This document shows positions 8,747 through 17,563 of a stretch of 64,000 nucleotides of DNA, in pieces. A program made the position numbers and the translations under genes. Source of the DNA: Paraeggerthella hongkongensis (GTDB lineage Bacteria; Actinomycetota; Coriobacteriia; Coriobacteriales; Eggerthellaceae); the NCBI RefSeq assembly GCF_003726035.1, contig NZ_QICD01000003.1:91029-155028 (forward strand), in the 5' to 3' direction. Under the pieces are notes generated by a model that was not told where the DNA came from, searched no databases, and worked only from the letters and a program-made list of their open reading frames with translations. Every line of letters begins with the position of its first letter. Position 1 is the first letter of the stretch.

Positions 8747-10459
8747 ATGGACTCTGTCAAAGGGCAGCTGACGCTGCGCGGCGTTCTTATAGGCTGCGCG
8801 GGCTGCGCCATCATCACCGCGGCATCGGTGTACACGGCCCTCAAAATGGGGGCGCTCCCTTGGCCTATCGTGTTCGCGGCCATCATCTCGCTGTTTTTCC
8901 TGAAAGGCCTCGGTCGCGGAAAAGCCAGCCTCAACGAAGCGAACGTCACGCATACGGTTATGTCGGCCGGCGCCATGGTGGCGGGCGGCCTCGCGTTCAC
9001 CATCCCCGGCATCTGGATGCTGGGCTATGCCGACGAAGTGGGATGGTTCGAGATGCTGCTGGTTGCGCTGTCCGGCGTGATCTTGGGCCTTATCTGCACC
9101 GTTATGTTGCGGCGGCACTTCATCGAGGACGCCGAGCTGGAATACCCTATTGGAGAAGCGGCTGCGCAAACGCTCATCGCCGGCAACGCAGGGGGCAAGG
9201 TGGGCCTCAAGCTGTTCGGTTCCATGGGCCTTGCCGGCGTCTACACTGCGCTGCGTGATTTCTTCGGCGTGATCCCGGCCATGCTGTTCGGCAACGTAGC
9301 CGTTCCCGGAGTCGCATTCGGCATCTACAACTCGCCCATGCTCTTAGCCGTAGGCTTTTTGGTGGGCACGGGCGCGGTGATCGTATGGTTCGCCGGAGCG
9401 CTGTTCGCAAACTTCGGCATCATCGTAGGCGGATCGGCAACCGGGCTGTGGGACGTTGCATCCGGGCAGGGAATCGCGTCCAGCTTGGGCATGGGCGTGA
9501 TGATGGGCGCCGGCCTGGGCGTCATTTTCAAGAACATCCTGCCTAAAGCATGGCAGATGATCAAGAACACGAAAGGCTCGCTCACCGTGGCCGCCAGCTC
9601 CGCGCCCTCGAACGGCTCGAGCGACAATCCGGCAGCACGGCGCCGCATCCGCCTAAGCGCGGGCATTGCCGCATGCGGCGTGGCAGCCGTGGCGCTGCTC
9701 ATCTGCTTCGGGCTGCAGCTCGGCCCCGTACCCGCCGTGATCGTGGTGGCGCTGGCCTGGGTGGCTACGGCCATGAGCGCGCAAAGCGTGGGCCAAACGG
9801 GCATCGACCCCATGGAGATCTTCGGCCTTATCGTGCTTCTGGCCGTGGCGGCCGTATCGAGCGTACCGCAGGTTCAGCTGTTCTTCGTCGCAGGCATCGT
9901 GGCCGTCGCATGCGGCTTGGCCGGCGACGTGATGAACGATTTCCATGCCGGCCACGTGCTGGGCACGTCCCCGAAGGCGCAGTGGATCGGCCAGGCCATC
10001 GGCGCCGTGCTGGGCGCGATCGTGGCCGTGGCCGTCATGGCCGTGCTGGTGAGCGCTTACGGGCCGGAATCGTTCGGCCCCACCGGATCGTTCGTGTCGG
10101 CGCAAGCGTCGGTAGTGGCCACCATGGTGTCGGGCATCCCGTCCGTGCCGGCGTTCGCCCTTGGGCTTGCGGCGGGATTCGCGCTCTACCTGCTGAACTT
10201 CCCCGCCATGATGCTGGGCCTGGGCATCTACCTGCCTTTCTACATGTCGCTCACCGCGTTCATCGGCGCCATGGTCAAGGTAGTCTACGAGAGCGCGTGC
10301 AAGCGCCGCCGCGCCAAGCTCTCCCCCGACGAGCGCGCCGCGAAGGAGAAGGAGCAACAGGAGACCGGTCTTGTGGTATCGAGCGGCGTTTTGGGCGGCG
10401 AGTCCATCGTCGGCGTACTGGTGGCCTTCGCCGCCGTGTTCGCCGGAATGGGCGCGTAA
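8747..10459 (+). CDS. OPT/YSL-family oligopeptide transporter
   Basis: The 570-residue membrane protein has roughly 14-16 hydrophobic segments and the layout of bacterial OPT-family transporters: an N-terminal TLRGVLIGCAGC..YTALKMG block, AELEYPIGEAAAQTLIAGN in the first third, and DVMNDFHAGHVLGTSPKAQW in the second half. The family takes up small peptides or metal-chelator complexes using the proton gradient. It is shorter than the usual bacterial members (about 620-680 residues). A hydrophilic linker rich in Ser/Asn/Ala (near residues 285-300) separates the halves. AAGGAG stands a few bases before the ATG. A hairpin at 10479-10512 probably ends the transcript. The substrate is unknown. Confidence 0.85.
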   Translation: MDSVKGQLTLRGVLIGCAGCAIITAASVYTALKMGALPWPIVFAAIISLFFLKGLGRGKASLNEANVTHTVMSAGAMVAGGLAFTIPGIWMLGYADEVGWFEMLLVALSGVILGLICTVMLRRHFIEDAELEYPIGEAAAQTLIAGNAGGKVGLKLFGSMGLAGVYTALRDFFGVIPAMLFGNVAVPGVAFGIYNSPMLLAVGFLVGTGAVIVWFAGALFANFGIIVGGSATGLWDVASGQGIASSLGMGVMMGAGLGVIFKNILPKAWQMIKNTKGSLTVAASSAPSNGSSDNPAARRRIRLSAGIAACGVAAVALLICFGLQLGPVPAVIVVALAWVATAMSAQSVGQTGIDPMEIFGLIVLLAVAAVSSVPQVQLFFVAGIVAVACGLAGDVMNDFHAGHVLGTSPKAQWIGQAIGAVLGAIVAVAVMAVLVSAYGPESFGPTGSFVSAQASVVATMVSGIPSVPAFALGLAAGFALYLLNFPAMMLGLGIYLPFYMSLTAFIGAMVKVVYESACKRRRAKLSPDERAAKEKEQQETGLVVSSGVLGGESIVGVLVAFAAVFAGMGA

Positions 10460-10478
10460 CGCCGAGCCTGCAGCAACA

Positions 10479-10512
10479 ATGCGACCTGCAACGATATCGC
10501 TGCAGGTCGCAT
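10479..10512 (+). terminator. Hairpin downstream of the OPT transporter
   Basis: ATGCGACCTGCA (10479-10490) pairs perfectly with TGCAGGTCGCAT (10501-10512) around a 10-nt loop. There is no T-run, so it may be a weak terminator or an mRNA-stabilising hairpin. Confidence 0.55.
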
Positions 10513-10582
10513 CGCGAACCACCGGCTGCGTGCTGCGCCCGCGTCGCAGCACGCAGCCGTGGCGTCCGCAGGCTTTAGCCCG

Positions 10583-10640
10583 CATTGTCGCCCGAAACGT
10601 ACGGTTTCAATGAGAAAACCGTACGTTTCGGGCGACAATG
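10583..10640. repeat. Flanking hairpin, left copy
   Basis: Perfect 25-nt arms (10583-10607 and 10616-10640) surround an 8-nt loop. The arm begins CATTGTCGCCCGAAACGTAC. The same structure lies at 11809-11864 on the other side of the broken AbiEi-like gene. Confidence 0.85.
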
Positions 10641-10733
10641 TTCGTCCTACGAACCGAATGTCTGCCGTCCGCCTGCACGGATTCTGTGAAATGATAGGTC
10701 AAGGTCTCATGGGTCGGATGATGGTGGGATGCG

Positions 10734-11800
10734 ATGAAAGCCAATGATGCAGAACTAGCCGGGCTGCTCTTGCAAGCCGAACGTACGGAAAAATGCCTGG
10801 TTCCCTCTTGCGATCGCGTTCGGGCGGCCTTGCGGAGACGCGCCGAATGCGGGGCAGTCGTTCGTCCGATGCGAGGCGTGTATGCAAGCTCGTCGCGCTG
10901 GAATGGACTTTCGAGGTTCGATCAGGCACTCTACGTGCTCCGCACCGTGCAGGAACTGCATCCGGATTGGGTTTTTGCCACGAATCGGCTGCCGTTGCAT
11001 TCGGCCTGTCCGTTTCGTACAGCAGCCTGGACGTGGTTCACGTTGCAACGTCCCGGTCGAGGCGCAACGTCAGCTCGAAGAGCGTTCGATGGCACGTGAT
11101 TTCGGGCGACGAGCCCGTGGTCGTTCGCGGGCTTCGGGTAACGTCGCTTTCACGAACCGTTTTCGACTGCATGCGCACTTCCGGCTTCGAGCAAGCGCTT
11201 GCCGTTGCCGACAGCGCGCTGCGCGTGAGCGGAAAACCATCGAGTTGGTTCGTTTCCTGCTTCAAACGCTTGGGAAGCGGCCATTCTCGTGTCGCCGATG
11301 CTGTTCGCACGATGTACCACGCTGACCCTTTGAGCGAAAGCGGAGGCGAATCTATTGCGCGCGCCGTGATGATCAGGCAGGGTTTTGCGCTTCCCGAGCT
11401 TTAGGTCGTTCTACCGCAGCCCTTGCATGTGGGACGGTTCTATCGCGTCGATTTCCTTTGGACTCGCTTGGATGGAGGCAAGGTCCTTGGGGAGTTCGAT
11501 GGGATGCAGAAATACGAGGATGCGAAATTGCTCGGTGGCCGGTCTTCGTTGCGGGCGCTTGCCGACGAGCGTCATAGAGAAGCCCAGATTACGCTGTACG
11601 GCATGCCGATCGTCAGGTTTTCGTACGAAGACCTGACAAACGAGGCGCACTTCGTGAAACTGCTCGAGAGGTATGGGATTCCTCGCAGCACCGAAACTGC
11701 TCTTGCCGAGCGGAAGCTCGAACGCTCCCGCTCGGATTCGGCGCAGGTTTTCACGGTGCGCAGCTTCGAGGAGGGTCCTTTCGAGCCTTTTGGCGTCTAG
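10734..11800 (+). pseudogene. Broken AbiEi-like (type IV antitoxin family) gene
   Basis: Three adjoining reading-frame pieces make one protein of about 355 residues. Piece one (10734 to about 10980) starts MKANDAELAG and holds a winged-helix-like N-terminus ending ELHPDWVFA. After a one-base loss near 10978-10982 the reading continues in the next frame as HESAAVAFGLSVSY, GLRVTSLSRTVFDCMR and SESGGESIARAVMIRQG. That frame meets a single TAG at 11402-11404, probably from CAG, and goes on in frame through RFYRVDFLW, EFDGMQKYED and IVRFSYEDL to 11800. The order (HTH, AbiEi-like middle, DUF559/nuclease-like C-terminus) fits Coriobacteriia proteins annotated as AbiEi-type antitoxins. I assign the family from memory of such proteins. 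No AbiEii toxin partner is beside it. Confidence 0.7.
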
Positions 11801-11808
11801 TTCAGGAA

Positions 11809-11864
11809 ATTGTCGCCCGAAACGTACGGTTTCGACGAGAAAACCGTACGTTTCGGGCGACAAT
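11809..11864. repeat. Flanking hairpin, right copy
   Basis: Perfect 24-nt arms (11809-11832 and 11841-11864) surround an 8-nt loop. The arms are identical to those at 10583-10640 apart from one outer base. The hairpin starts nine bases after the stop codon of the broken gene. Confidence 0.85.
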
Positions 11865-11974
11865 GAGCCACGAAGGAGCGAGAACGGGAGCTGAGGGTCG
11901 AGGGGTCTCGAACTGCAAAACGATGATCGGAAACAAAGAGCAACGGCGTGGTTCGAAAACCGGATCCAAGAAGC

Positions 11975-12000
11975 AGAAAGCGGGCCGAAGGCCGCTTTCG
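11975..12000 (-). terminator. Probable terminator of the glycosyltransferase gene
   Basis: AAAGCGG and CCGCTTT form a stem with a GCCGAAGGC tip. On the minus strand it follows the stop codon of the glycosyltransferase by about 17 nt and leads into a short pyrimidine-rich stretch. Confidence 0.55.
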
Positions 12001-12017
12001 CTCTAGTTGGTTGCGCT

Positions 12018-13040
12018 CTAGTTGAACTTGAAGATCTTCTGGGCCATGCGATAGCCCGTGATGCCTATCTTGCGACCAAGGCCGGTAGGCAGGTTCGTGC
12101 CCATGTTGAGCGCGCTGCGACGTATGCGGCGATACACATCCGGATCCTGGCGCTTAAGGTAATCCCAGATAGCCTCGCGCTTGTCCTCCGCCTCGTCGGT
12201 GTCGATCATGCGCAAGAAGATGGAGCAAATGCACATCATCATGGACAGGTAGTTCTCCATGTAGCGCTCGAGTCGCTTCTCGGGCACGTCGTCAGGCAGG
12301 CGCACGGCATCGATCATGGTGCGCGTGACACGCAGCTGCTGGTCGATGCGGCCGATCATCACGCTTTCGTTGACGCTCTGATCCTCGCGACCGATGAAGT
12401 ACCGGTACATGTCCAAATCGCGATAGTAAATGGTCTTGACATGCGGCAACGGCACGTACACGAAAATATTGTCCACATAGAACGTGTGCTTCGGCAATTC
12501 AAGCCCGATATCCTTCAAAAGCTGGGTGCGATAGATGACCGAATGCATGAGCAGGTATTGGCTAGGCAGGAAATGCCCCACGTCGGACCAGCCGAACACG
12601 CGGCCTTCGGGGAACACGTTACGGTAGTGCATGACGGTGCGCGACCCCTCGTGCACCTTCTCGTACACGTAGTTGCCGATTACCAGGTCAACGGCGTTTT
12701 CCAGCTCGCACTGGAAGCGCAGGTAACCCATGATCTCGGACATGGAGTGCTCGTCGAGCCAGTCGTCCGAATCAACCACCTTGAAGTAACGGCCCGTCGC
12801 GTTCGCGAGACCCGTGTTCACCGCCTGACCGTGGCCGCCGTTCTCCTGGTGCACGGCGCGGATGATGTCCGGATACTTCGCCGCCCAAGCATCGGCCTTC
12901 GCCGGCGTCTCGTCTTTGGTCGATCCATCGTCCACGATGATGATCTCTATATCATCGCCGCACTTCAGGATGGACTCGATGCACTTGTCCATGTACGCCG
13001 CCGAGTTGTAGCACGGAATGGCGAATGAAATGGTCTTCAT
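12018..13040 (-). CDS. Family 2 glycosyltransferase
   Basis: The 340-residue protein starts MKTISFAIPCYNSAAYMDKC and has the GT-A fold hallmarks of family 2: IIIVDDGSTKDET, NGGHGQAVNTGLANATG and KVVDSDDWLD (the DxD-like metal site). No membrane segment is evident, so it is probably cytoplasmic or membrane-peripheral. It uses a nucleotide-sugar donor to build a surface polysaccharide. The glf gene lies 65 nt upstream on the same strand, which suggests a role in a galactofuranose-containing glycan; that is inference from context. The start was placed at ATG 13040 because the family N-terminus begins there. The much longer open frame to 13418 overlaps glf and is spurious. Confidence 0.85.
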   Translation of the reverse strand: MKTISFAIPCYNSAAYMDKCIESILKCGDDIEIIIVDDGSTKDETPAKADAWAAKYPDIIRAVHQENGGHGQAVNTGLANATGRYFKVVDSDDWLDEHSMSEIMGYLRFQCELENAVDLVIGNYVYEKVHEGSRTVMHYRNVFPEGRVFGWSDVGHFLPSQYLLMHSVIYRTQLLKDIGLELPKHTFYVDNIFVYVPLPHVKTIYYRDLDMYRYFIGREDQSVNESVMIGRIDQQLRVTRTMIDAVRLPDDVPEKRLERYMENYLSMMMCICSIFLRMIDTDEAEDKREAIWDYLKRQDPDVYRRIRRSALNMGTNLPTGLGRKIGITGYRMAQKIFKFN

Positions 13041-13105
13041 GGTTCTTATCCCCGTCGTCTTGGTAGAGCGCGGCAGGAGCGCCCCCGCCGCGCAATCGAT
13101 GCCTG

Positions 13106-14320
13106 TTACCCCGCCAGCTGATCGGCCAGCGCAAGGGCCCGACCGATGATGACATCCATGTTGTAGTAGCGGTACTCGGCCAAGCGACCCAGCGGATAGA
13201 AGTTCGCAAGGGGCTTGGTCAACGCCAGATAGCGCTCGTAGTGAGCGTTGTTCTGATCGTTGATGATGGCGTAGTACGGAATCTGCTTCTTGGGATCGTC
13301 GTAGGAGTGGCTGTACTCTTTCATGATGGTGGTCTTGGGAGCCGCCTGACCCGTCAGATGCTTGAACTCGGTGATGCGCGTGTAGTCCTCGGTCACGGTG
13401 AAGTTCACCGTTCCGCACGGAAGAACCTGCTCTTTGTCGTGCGTTTCGTACACGAAGTCCAAGCTGCGGTACGGAAGGCGCCCAAAACGCGAGAGGAACA
13501 GCTCGTCAAGCGGGCCCGTATAGACGATGGGGCCCTCGAACGCCTGGTCCTTGACGTTGATAGCCGTGAGCGGGGCATTCTCGTCGCCGCTCTCGAACTC
13601 CAGGTCGAACACGCTTTCCGCTTCGGTATTCAGGCATACCACAATGTTCTCGTGGTCGAGCATGCGCTCGAACAGCGGCGTGTAGCCGTCTGCAGGCATG
13701 CCCTGGTAGGCGTCCTGGAAGTAGCGGTTGTCGCGCGACACGAACACGGGCACGCGCGCGGTCACGCTGGGATCGACCTCTTCGGGCGTGAGGCCCCACT
13801 GCTTCTGCGTGTAGTAGAGGAAGACGTTCTTGTAGATGAAGTCGGCGATCTCGGTAAGCTCGGGATCGTCCTGCGCGCGCAACTCGTTGATGGTGACCTT
13901 GCGCTCGTCGCCGAACGTCTCGATCAGCTTTTCGGTCAGCTTGGCAGCCTTCTCCTGGCCGAACGCTATTTCCATCGAATTCTTGTTGAACGGCACCGGC
14001 ATGTACGTGCCGTACCAGTCCGCCAGCACCTCGTGCTGGTAATCGCGCCAATCGGTGAAGCGGCGCACGTAGTCGAAGGCGCGCTTGTCGTTGGTATGGA
14101 AGATATGCGGCCCGTAGCGGTGCACCAGGATGCCCGCTTCGTCCGCCTCGTCGTACATATTGCCGCCGATGTGGCTGCGCTTCTCGATGATGAGAACGCG
14201 CTTGCCGGCGCGCTCCGCCAACTCGCGCGCCACCACGCTGCCAGCAAAACCGCTGCCCACAACGATGACGTCGAAATCAGACCTGTCTAGGTCAGTGAAC
14301 TTCCGGTACTGCACACCCAT
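13106..14320 (-). CDS. glf: UDP-galactopyranose mutase
   Basis: The 404-residue flavoenzyme converts UDP-galactopyranose to UDP-galactofuranose, the donor for galactofuranosyl transferases. Visible features are the FAD-binding IVVGSGFAGSVVA, the family block GGNMYDE, YGPHIFHTNDKRAFDYV, and the substrate-binding stretches FLYYTQKQWG and RDNRYFQDAYQGMPADGYT. The length fits bacterial Glf (about 370-400). AAGGAAGG precedes the ATG at 14320. It forms a two-gene unit with the glycosyltransferase at 12018. Galactofuranose in surface glycans is common in Actinobacteria. Confidence 0.95.
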   Translation of the reverse strand: MGVQYRKFTDLDRSDFDVIVVGSGFAGSVVARELAERAGKRVLIIEKRSHIGGNMYDEADEAGILVHRYGPHIFHTNDKRAFDYVRRFTDWRDYQHEVLADWYGTYMPVPFNKNSMEIAFGQEKAAKLTEKLIETFGDERKVTINELRAQDDPELTEIADFIYKNVFLYYTQKQWGLTPEEVDPSVTARVPVFVSRDNRYFQDAYQGMPADGYTPLFERMLDHENIVVCLNTEAESVFDLEFESGDENAPLTAINVKDQAFEGPIVYTGPLDELFLSRFGRLPYRSLDFVYETHDKEQVLPCGTVNFTVTEDYTRITEFKHLTGQAAPKTTIMKEYSHSYDDPKKQIPYYAIINDQNNAHYERYLALTKPLANFYPLGRLAEYRYYNMDVIIGRALALADQLAG

Positions 14321-14543
14321 GAAGCTGCCTTCCTTGTCCTTCCCGCCAGCTCATCTGCGCCTGCGAGGGAATCCTATGCTTGAAACGCGCGCTTTGCCGC
14401 GCCAAATATGCCGCACGTTATTTTACCGGGAAGGGTCGGGGCTGCGTGGATTATCATATAAAGTGGATAAATTCGGAAACGAATGCGAGCGCGGCCGCAG
14501 CGCTGGAAGCGGCAATTTGATACTTGATCGTAAGGACGGTGCC

Positions 14544-15545
14544 ATGAGTTCATTTCTCGATTCCATGCTCGCCCGAGCCACGGAGAACAAGCAAACCATC
14601 GTGCTCCCTGAAGGCGACGACGAGCGTACGCTGGCGGCTGCGGAACGCATCCTGGCCGACGGCGTGGCCGACCTCGTCATTCTTGGCGACGCGGCCGCCA
14701 TCGAAGCCTCCGCATACCGACTCGACGGTGCGCGGATCGTGGACCCGCGCACGTCCGAGCTGCGCGCCGAGCTTGCAAGCCAGTTCTACGAGCTGCGCAA
14801 AGCGAAGGGCATGACCCCCGAAGCCGCCGACGAGAAGCTGAACGACGTTCTGTACTTCGGCGTCATGATGGTGAAGGCCGGCCTTGCCGACGGCATGGTG
14901 GCTGGCGCTTGCCACTCCACGGGCGACGTGCTGCGCCCCAGCCTGCAGATTCTCAAGACCGCACCGGGCGTGAAGCTGGTCAGCTCGTTCTTCATCATGG
15001 TGGTGCCCAACTGCGATCTGGGCCAGGAAGGAACCTTCCTGTTCAGCGACTGCGGCCTGGAAGTCCAGCCCGATGCTGAAAAGCTCGCCCATATCGCCGT
15101 GAACTCGGCGCAGTCGTGGAAAACGCTCATCGGCACCGAGCCCACCGTGGCGATGCTCTCGCATTCGTCGTACGGCTCAGCGAAGAACGACGACGCCGCC
15201 AAGGTGGTCGAAGCGACGGCCATCGCCAAAGAGTTGGCGCCGGAATTGGCGCTTGACGGCGAGCTTCAGCTCGATGCCGCTATCGTTCCCTCCGTGGGCG
15301 CATCGAAGGCTCCGGACTCCCCCGTTGCAGGCCGTGCCAACGTGCTGATCTTCCCTGATCTGGACGCCGGCAACATCGGCTACAAGCTGGTGCAGCGTCT
15401 GGCGCGCGCCGAGGCGTACGGCCCGGTAACGCAGGGTATCGCCGCCCCGGTGAACGATCTGTCGCGCGGATGCACCGCCGACGACATCGTAGGCGTCATC
15501 GCCATCACCTGCGTGCAGGCCCAGGCAAAGAAGGCCGCTGAATAA
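14544..15545 (+). CDS. pta: Phosphate acetyltransferase
   Basis: The 333-residue enzyme interconverts acetyl-CoA plus phosphate with acetyl phosphate plus CoA. With AckA it makes ATP and acetate. Typical Pta blocks are seen: VLPEGDDERTLAAAERIL at the N-terminus, GMVAGACHSTGDVLRPSLQI, SYGSAKND, and VLIFPDLDAGNIGYKLVQRL near the C-terminus. It is the short form, without the N-terminal regulatory domains of the E. coli enzyme. The start at ATG 14544 has TAAGGA upstream; a longer frame from 14130 overlaps glf on the other strand. It converges on ackA and shares a terminator with it, an unusual layout because the two are often tandem. Confidence 0.95.
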   Translation: MSSFLDSMLARATENKQTIVLPEGDDERTLAAAERILADGVADLVILGDAAAIEASAYRLDGARIVDPRTSELRAELASQFYELRKAKGMTPEAADEKLNDVLYFGVMMVKAGLADGMVAGACHSTGDVLRPSLQILKTAPGVKLVSSFFIMVVPNCDLGQEGTFLFSDCGLEVQPDAEKLAHIAVNSAQSWKTLIGTEPTVAMLSHSSYGSAKNDDAAKVVEATAIAKELAPELALDGELQLDAAIVPSVGASKAPDSPVAGRANVLIFPDLDAGNIGYKLVQRLARAEAYGPVTQGIAAPVNDLSRGCTADDIVGVIAITCVQAQAKKAAE

Positions 15546-15567
15546 CCTACCGGAACGGTACTTGCAA

Positions 15568-15607
15568 GCGATAAGAAAAGGCGACCGTAGTCGCCTTTTC
15601 TTATCGC
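15568..15607. terminator. Bidirectional terminator between pta and ackA
   Basis: An 18-nt perfect stem (15568-15585 with 15590-15607) and a 4-nt loop. The stem holds an AAAAGGCGAC/GTCGCCTTTT core, so each strand shows a T-run. It serves both convergent genes. Confidence 0.9.
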
Positions 15608-15615
15608 CGATTACC

Positions 15616-16830
15616 CTAGATCAACGGCTCGTTCGCCTTCTCGTGCACAATGTCGAAGGTGTCGCGAGCGATCATGTACTCCTCGTTCGTGGGAATGATG
15701 ATGATCTTCACCAACGAGCCGTCCGTCGAAATCTCGCGCTCGAAGCCGCGCTGGCGGTTGCGCTCCTCGTCCAAGACGATGCCAAGGGGCTGCAGGCCCG
15801 AGAAGATCATGCGGCGCATTTTCTCGCAGTTCTCGCCCACGCCCGCCGTCAACACGATAGCATCCACGCCGCCCATAACGGCGATGTACTGGCCAATGTA
15901 CTTTTTCACCGAGTTCGAGTACATGTCGTAAGCCAGCTGCGCACGTTCGTCGCCCTGCTCGGAGGCGTCGCGCACGCTGCGCAGATCGTTCGAGATGCCG
16001 GAGATGCCCAGAAGGCCCGACTTCTTGTTCATCAAGTCGTTCATCTCGGCGCCGGTCAAGTTCTCATGCTCCATAACGAACGGCACGATGGCGGGGTCGA
16101 TCGCCCCGCAACGCGTGCCCATCATGAGACCGTCGAGGGGCGTGAGCCCCATGGACGTGTCCACAGCCACGCCGTGATCGATGGCGCTGATGGAGCAGCC
16201 GTTGCCCAGGTGGCACGTGATCAGCTTGAGGTCTTCGATCGGCTCGTCGAGCACCACTGCCGCGCGCTCGGAGATGTAGCGATGGGACGTGCCGTGCGCA
16301 CCGTACTTGCGAATGGCGTACTTCTCGTACAGCTCGTAAGGCAAGGGGTACATGAACGCCTTCGGCGGCAACGTCTGGAAAAACGACGTGTCGAACACGG
16401 CAACCATGGGCACGTCCGGCATATGCTTCATGCACGCATGGATGCCCATGAGGGCGGCGCCGTTGTGCAGGGGAGCAAGCTCTGCCAGCTCGTCGATCTT
16501 CGCGATCACGTCATCGTCGATGAGGACGGACCGGTCAAAGTACTTCCCGCCCTGAACGATGCGATGCCCAACGGCGTCGATCTCCGAAAGGGAATCGATA
16601 GCCTTGGTGGGTCCCTCGGTCAAAGATTCGAGCACCAGCGCCATCGCGTCGTCATGATCGGCCATCTTCGCATCGATGACCTGCTCGTTCTCGTCGAGCC
16701 CGTGCTTGTGAAACGCTTCAGCCGAACCGACGCGCTCGCAGATGCCCTTCGCCAAAAGCTCATGCTGCTCAACGTTGACCAGCTGGTACTTCAAGGAAGA
16801 TGATCCCGCATTGATAACTAGGACGTTCAA
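15616..16830 (-). CDS. ackA: Acetate kinase
   Basis: The 404-residue enzyme transfers phosphate from acetyl phosphate to ADP, giving acetate and ATP. The acetokinase signatures are present: VLVINAGSSSLKYQL at the N-terminus, GHRIVQGG, VFDTSFFQTLPP, RKYGAHGTSHRYIS, CHLGNGCSISA and FTAGVGEN-like TAGVGENCEKMR. The start is a TTG at 16830, preceded by TAAGGAGG, and the family N-terminus begins exactly there. It is the partner of pta on the other strand. An imperfect palindrome (16851-16865) lies just upstream of its ribosome site. Confidence 0.95.
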   Translation of the reverse strand: MNVLVINAGSSSLKYQLVNVEQHELLAKGICERVGSAEAFHKHGLDENEQVIDAKMADHDDAMALVLESLTEGPTKAIDSLSEIDAVGHRIVQGGKYFDRSVLIDDDVIAKIDELAELAPLHNGAALMGIHACMKHMPDVPMVAVFDTSFFQTLPPKAFMYPLPYELYEKYAIRKYGAHGTSHRYISERAAVVLDEPIEDLKLITCHLGNGCSISAIDHGVAVDTSMGLTPLDGLMMGTRCGAIDPAIVPFVMEHENLTGAEMNDLMNKKSGLLGISGISNDLRSVRDASEQGDERAQLAYDMYSNSVKKYIGQYIAVMGGVDAIVLTAGVGENCEKMRRMIFSGLQPLGIVLDEERNRQRGFEREISTDGSLVKIIIIPTNEEYMIARDTFDIVHEKANEPLI

Positions 16831-16850
16831 CGATCTGCCTCCTTATTTAC

Positions 16851-16865
16851 TATTCCCAAGGGATA
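16851..16865. promoter_or_regulatory. Palindrome upstream of ackA
   Basis: TATTCCCAAGGGATA is a near-palindrome (CCC-AA-GGG core) about 20-35 nt before the TTG start of ackA, next to an AT-rich TATATTTTA stretch that may hold the -10 box. It could be an operator; no regulator is suggested by the context. Confidence 0.3.
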
Positions 16866-16971
16866 TATTTTAGGCGCATGCGCAAAAGGCCGTATTCAAA
16901 GGAGGTGTCCTATCGGCAAGCGGCGCGCCGTTCACCGAAAACAAAGCTGGGACTTTATGCCGAACACAACG

Positions 16972-17015
16972 AGAGCCGGCAAGGCGGAAGGACATCCCCC
17001 CGCCTTACCGGCTCT
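16972..17015 (-). terminator. Terminator of the HIT-family gene
   Basis: AGAGCCGGCAAGGCGG (16972-16987) pairs with CCGCCTTACCGGCTCT (17000-17015), with one G-U or mismatch. It stands about 35 nt past the stop of the HIT gene. No long T-run follows. Confidence 0.6.
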
Positions 17016-17050
17016 GTCTCGTTGGTCCTGCGCCCTTGCGGGCGAAAAGA

Positions 17051-17404
17051 CTATTTTTGCGAGGGATCGCCCGAGTTCATGGGCGCGCCGCCCAAAACGT
17101 GCACGTGAATATGGTGCACGGACTGCTGTGCGTCGTCGTTCGTATTCACGATCACACGGTAGCCGCTCTCGGCGATGCCTTTGAGCTCAGCTACTTTCTT
17201 TACCGTGTTGAACAGGTACCCCATCTCATCCTCGGGGATGCCGTCGCCGATGTTGTCGTAGTGATTCTTCGGCACGATGAGCGTGTGCACGGGCATCTGC
17301 GGATTGACGTCCTCGAACGCCAGCACCCGATCGTCCTCGTACACCTTGGTCGACGGGATTTCCCCCGCCACGATCTTGCAGAACAGGCAATCCTCTTTGA
17401 TCAT
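17051..17404 (-). CDS. HIT-family nucleotide-binding hydrolase
   Basis: The 117-residue protein belongs to the histidine triad family (HINT branch), small cytoplasmic enzymes that cleave nucleoside phosphoramidates and related AMP-linked compounds. The triad HHIHVHV is near residues 99-106. The N-terminus CLFCKIVAGEIPSTKVYED and the middle HTLIVPKNHY are typical of bacterial HinT. The ATG at 17404 (MIKEDCLF) has GAAAGGG upstream; the open frame extends 50 codons further but without family similarity. It is transcribed in the same direction as xseA-xseB, separated from them by a hairpin, so it is probably independent. Confidence 0.9.
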   Translation of the reverse strand: MIKEDCLFCKIVAGEIPSTKVYEDDRVLAFEDVNPQMPVHTLIVPKNHYDNIGDGIPEDEMGYLFNTVKKVAELKGIAESGYRVIVNTNDDAQQSVHHIHVHVLGGAPMNSGDPSQK

Positions 17405-17491
17405 GCTAATCCCTTTCTCCGGTTCCAGCGTATCCTGGGGCCGCCGTCGACAACGGCACGTCCCGAAACCTACCAGCTCCGCCGAGCAATC

Positions 17492-17548
17492 GAGGTGGGG
17501 TCCGCAAGATCCTTGGAGCGAAGCGACGGTCTTGCAAGACCCCATCTC
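17492..17548 (-). terminator. Hairpin downstream of xseB
   Basis: The segments around 17492-17509 and 17530-17548 are largely complementary (GGGGTC..GCAAGA with TCTTGC..GACCCC). It probably ends the zinc peptidase-xseA-xseB transcript. Confidence 0.5.
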
Positions 17549-17563
17549 GAACACAGGAACGCA

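Noticed and set aside
10734..11099. An intact small HTH gene (121 codons)
   Set aside because: The family similarity continues past the frame end in the next frame, so this is a fragment of a broken longer gene rather than a complete one.
12018..13418. A 466-codon reading for the glycosyltransferase
   Set aside because: The first 126 codons overlap glf and lack family character; the GT2 N-terminus begins at 13040.
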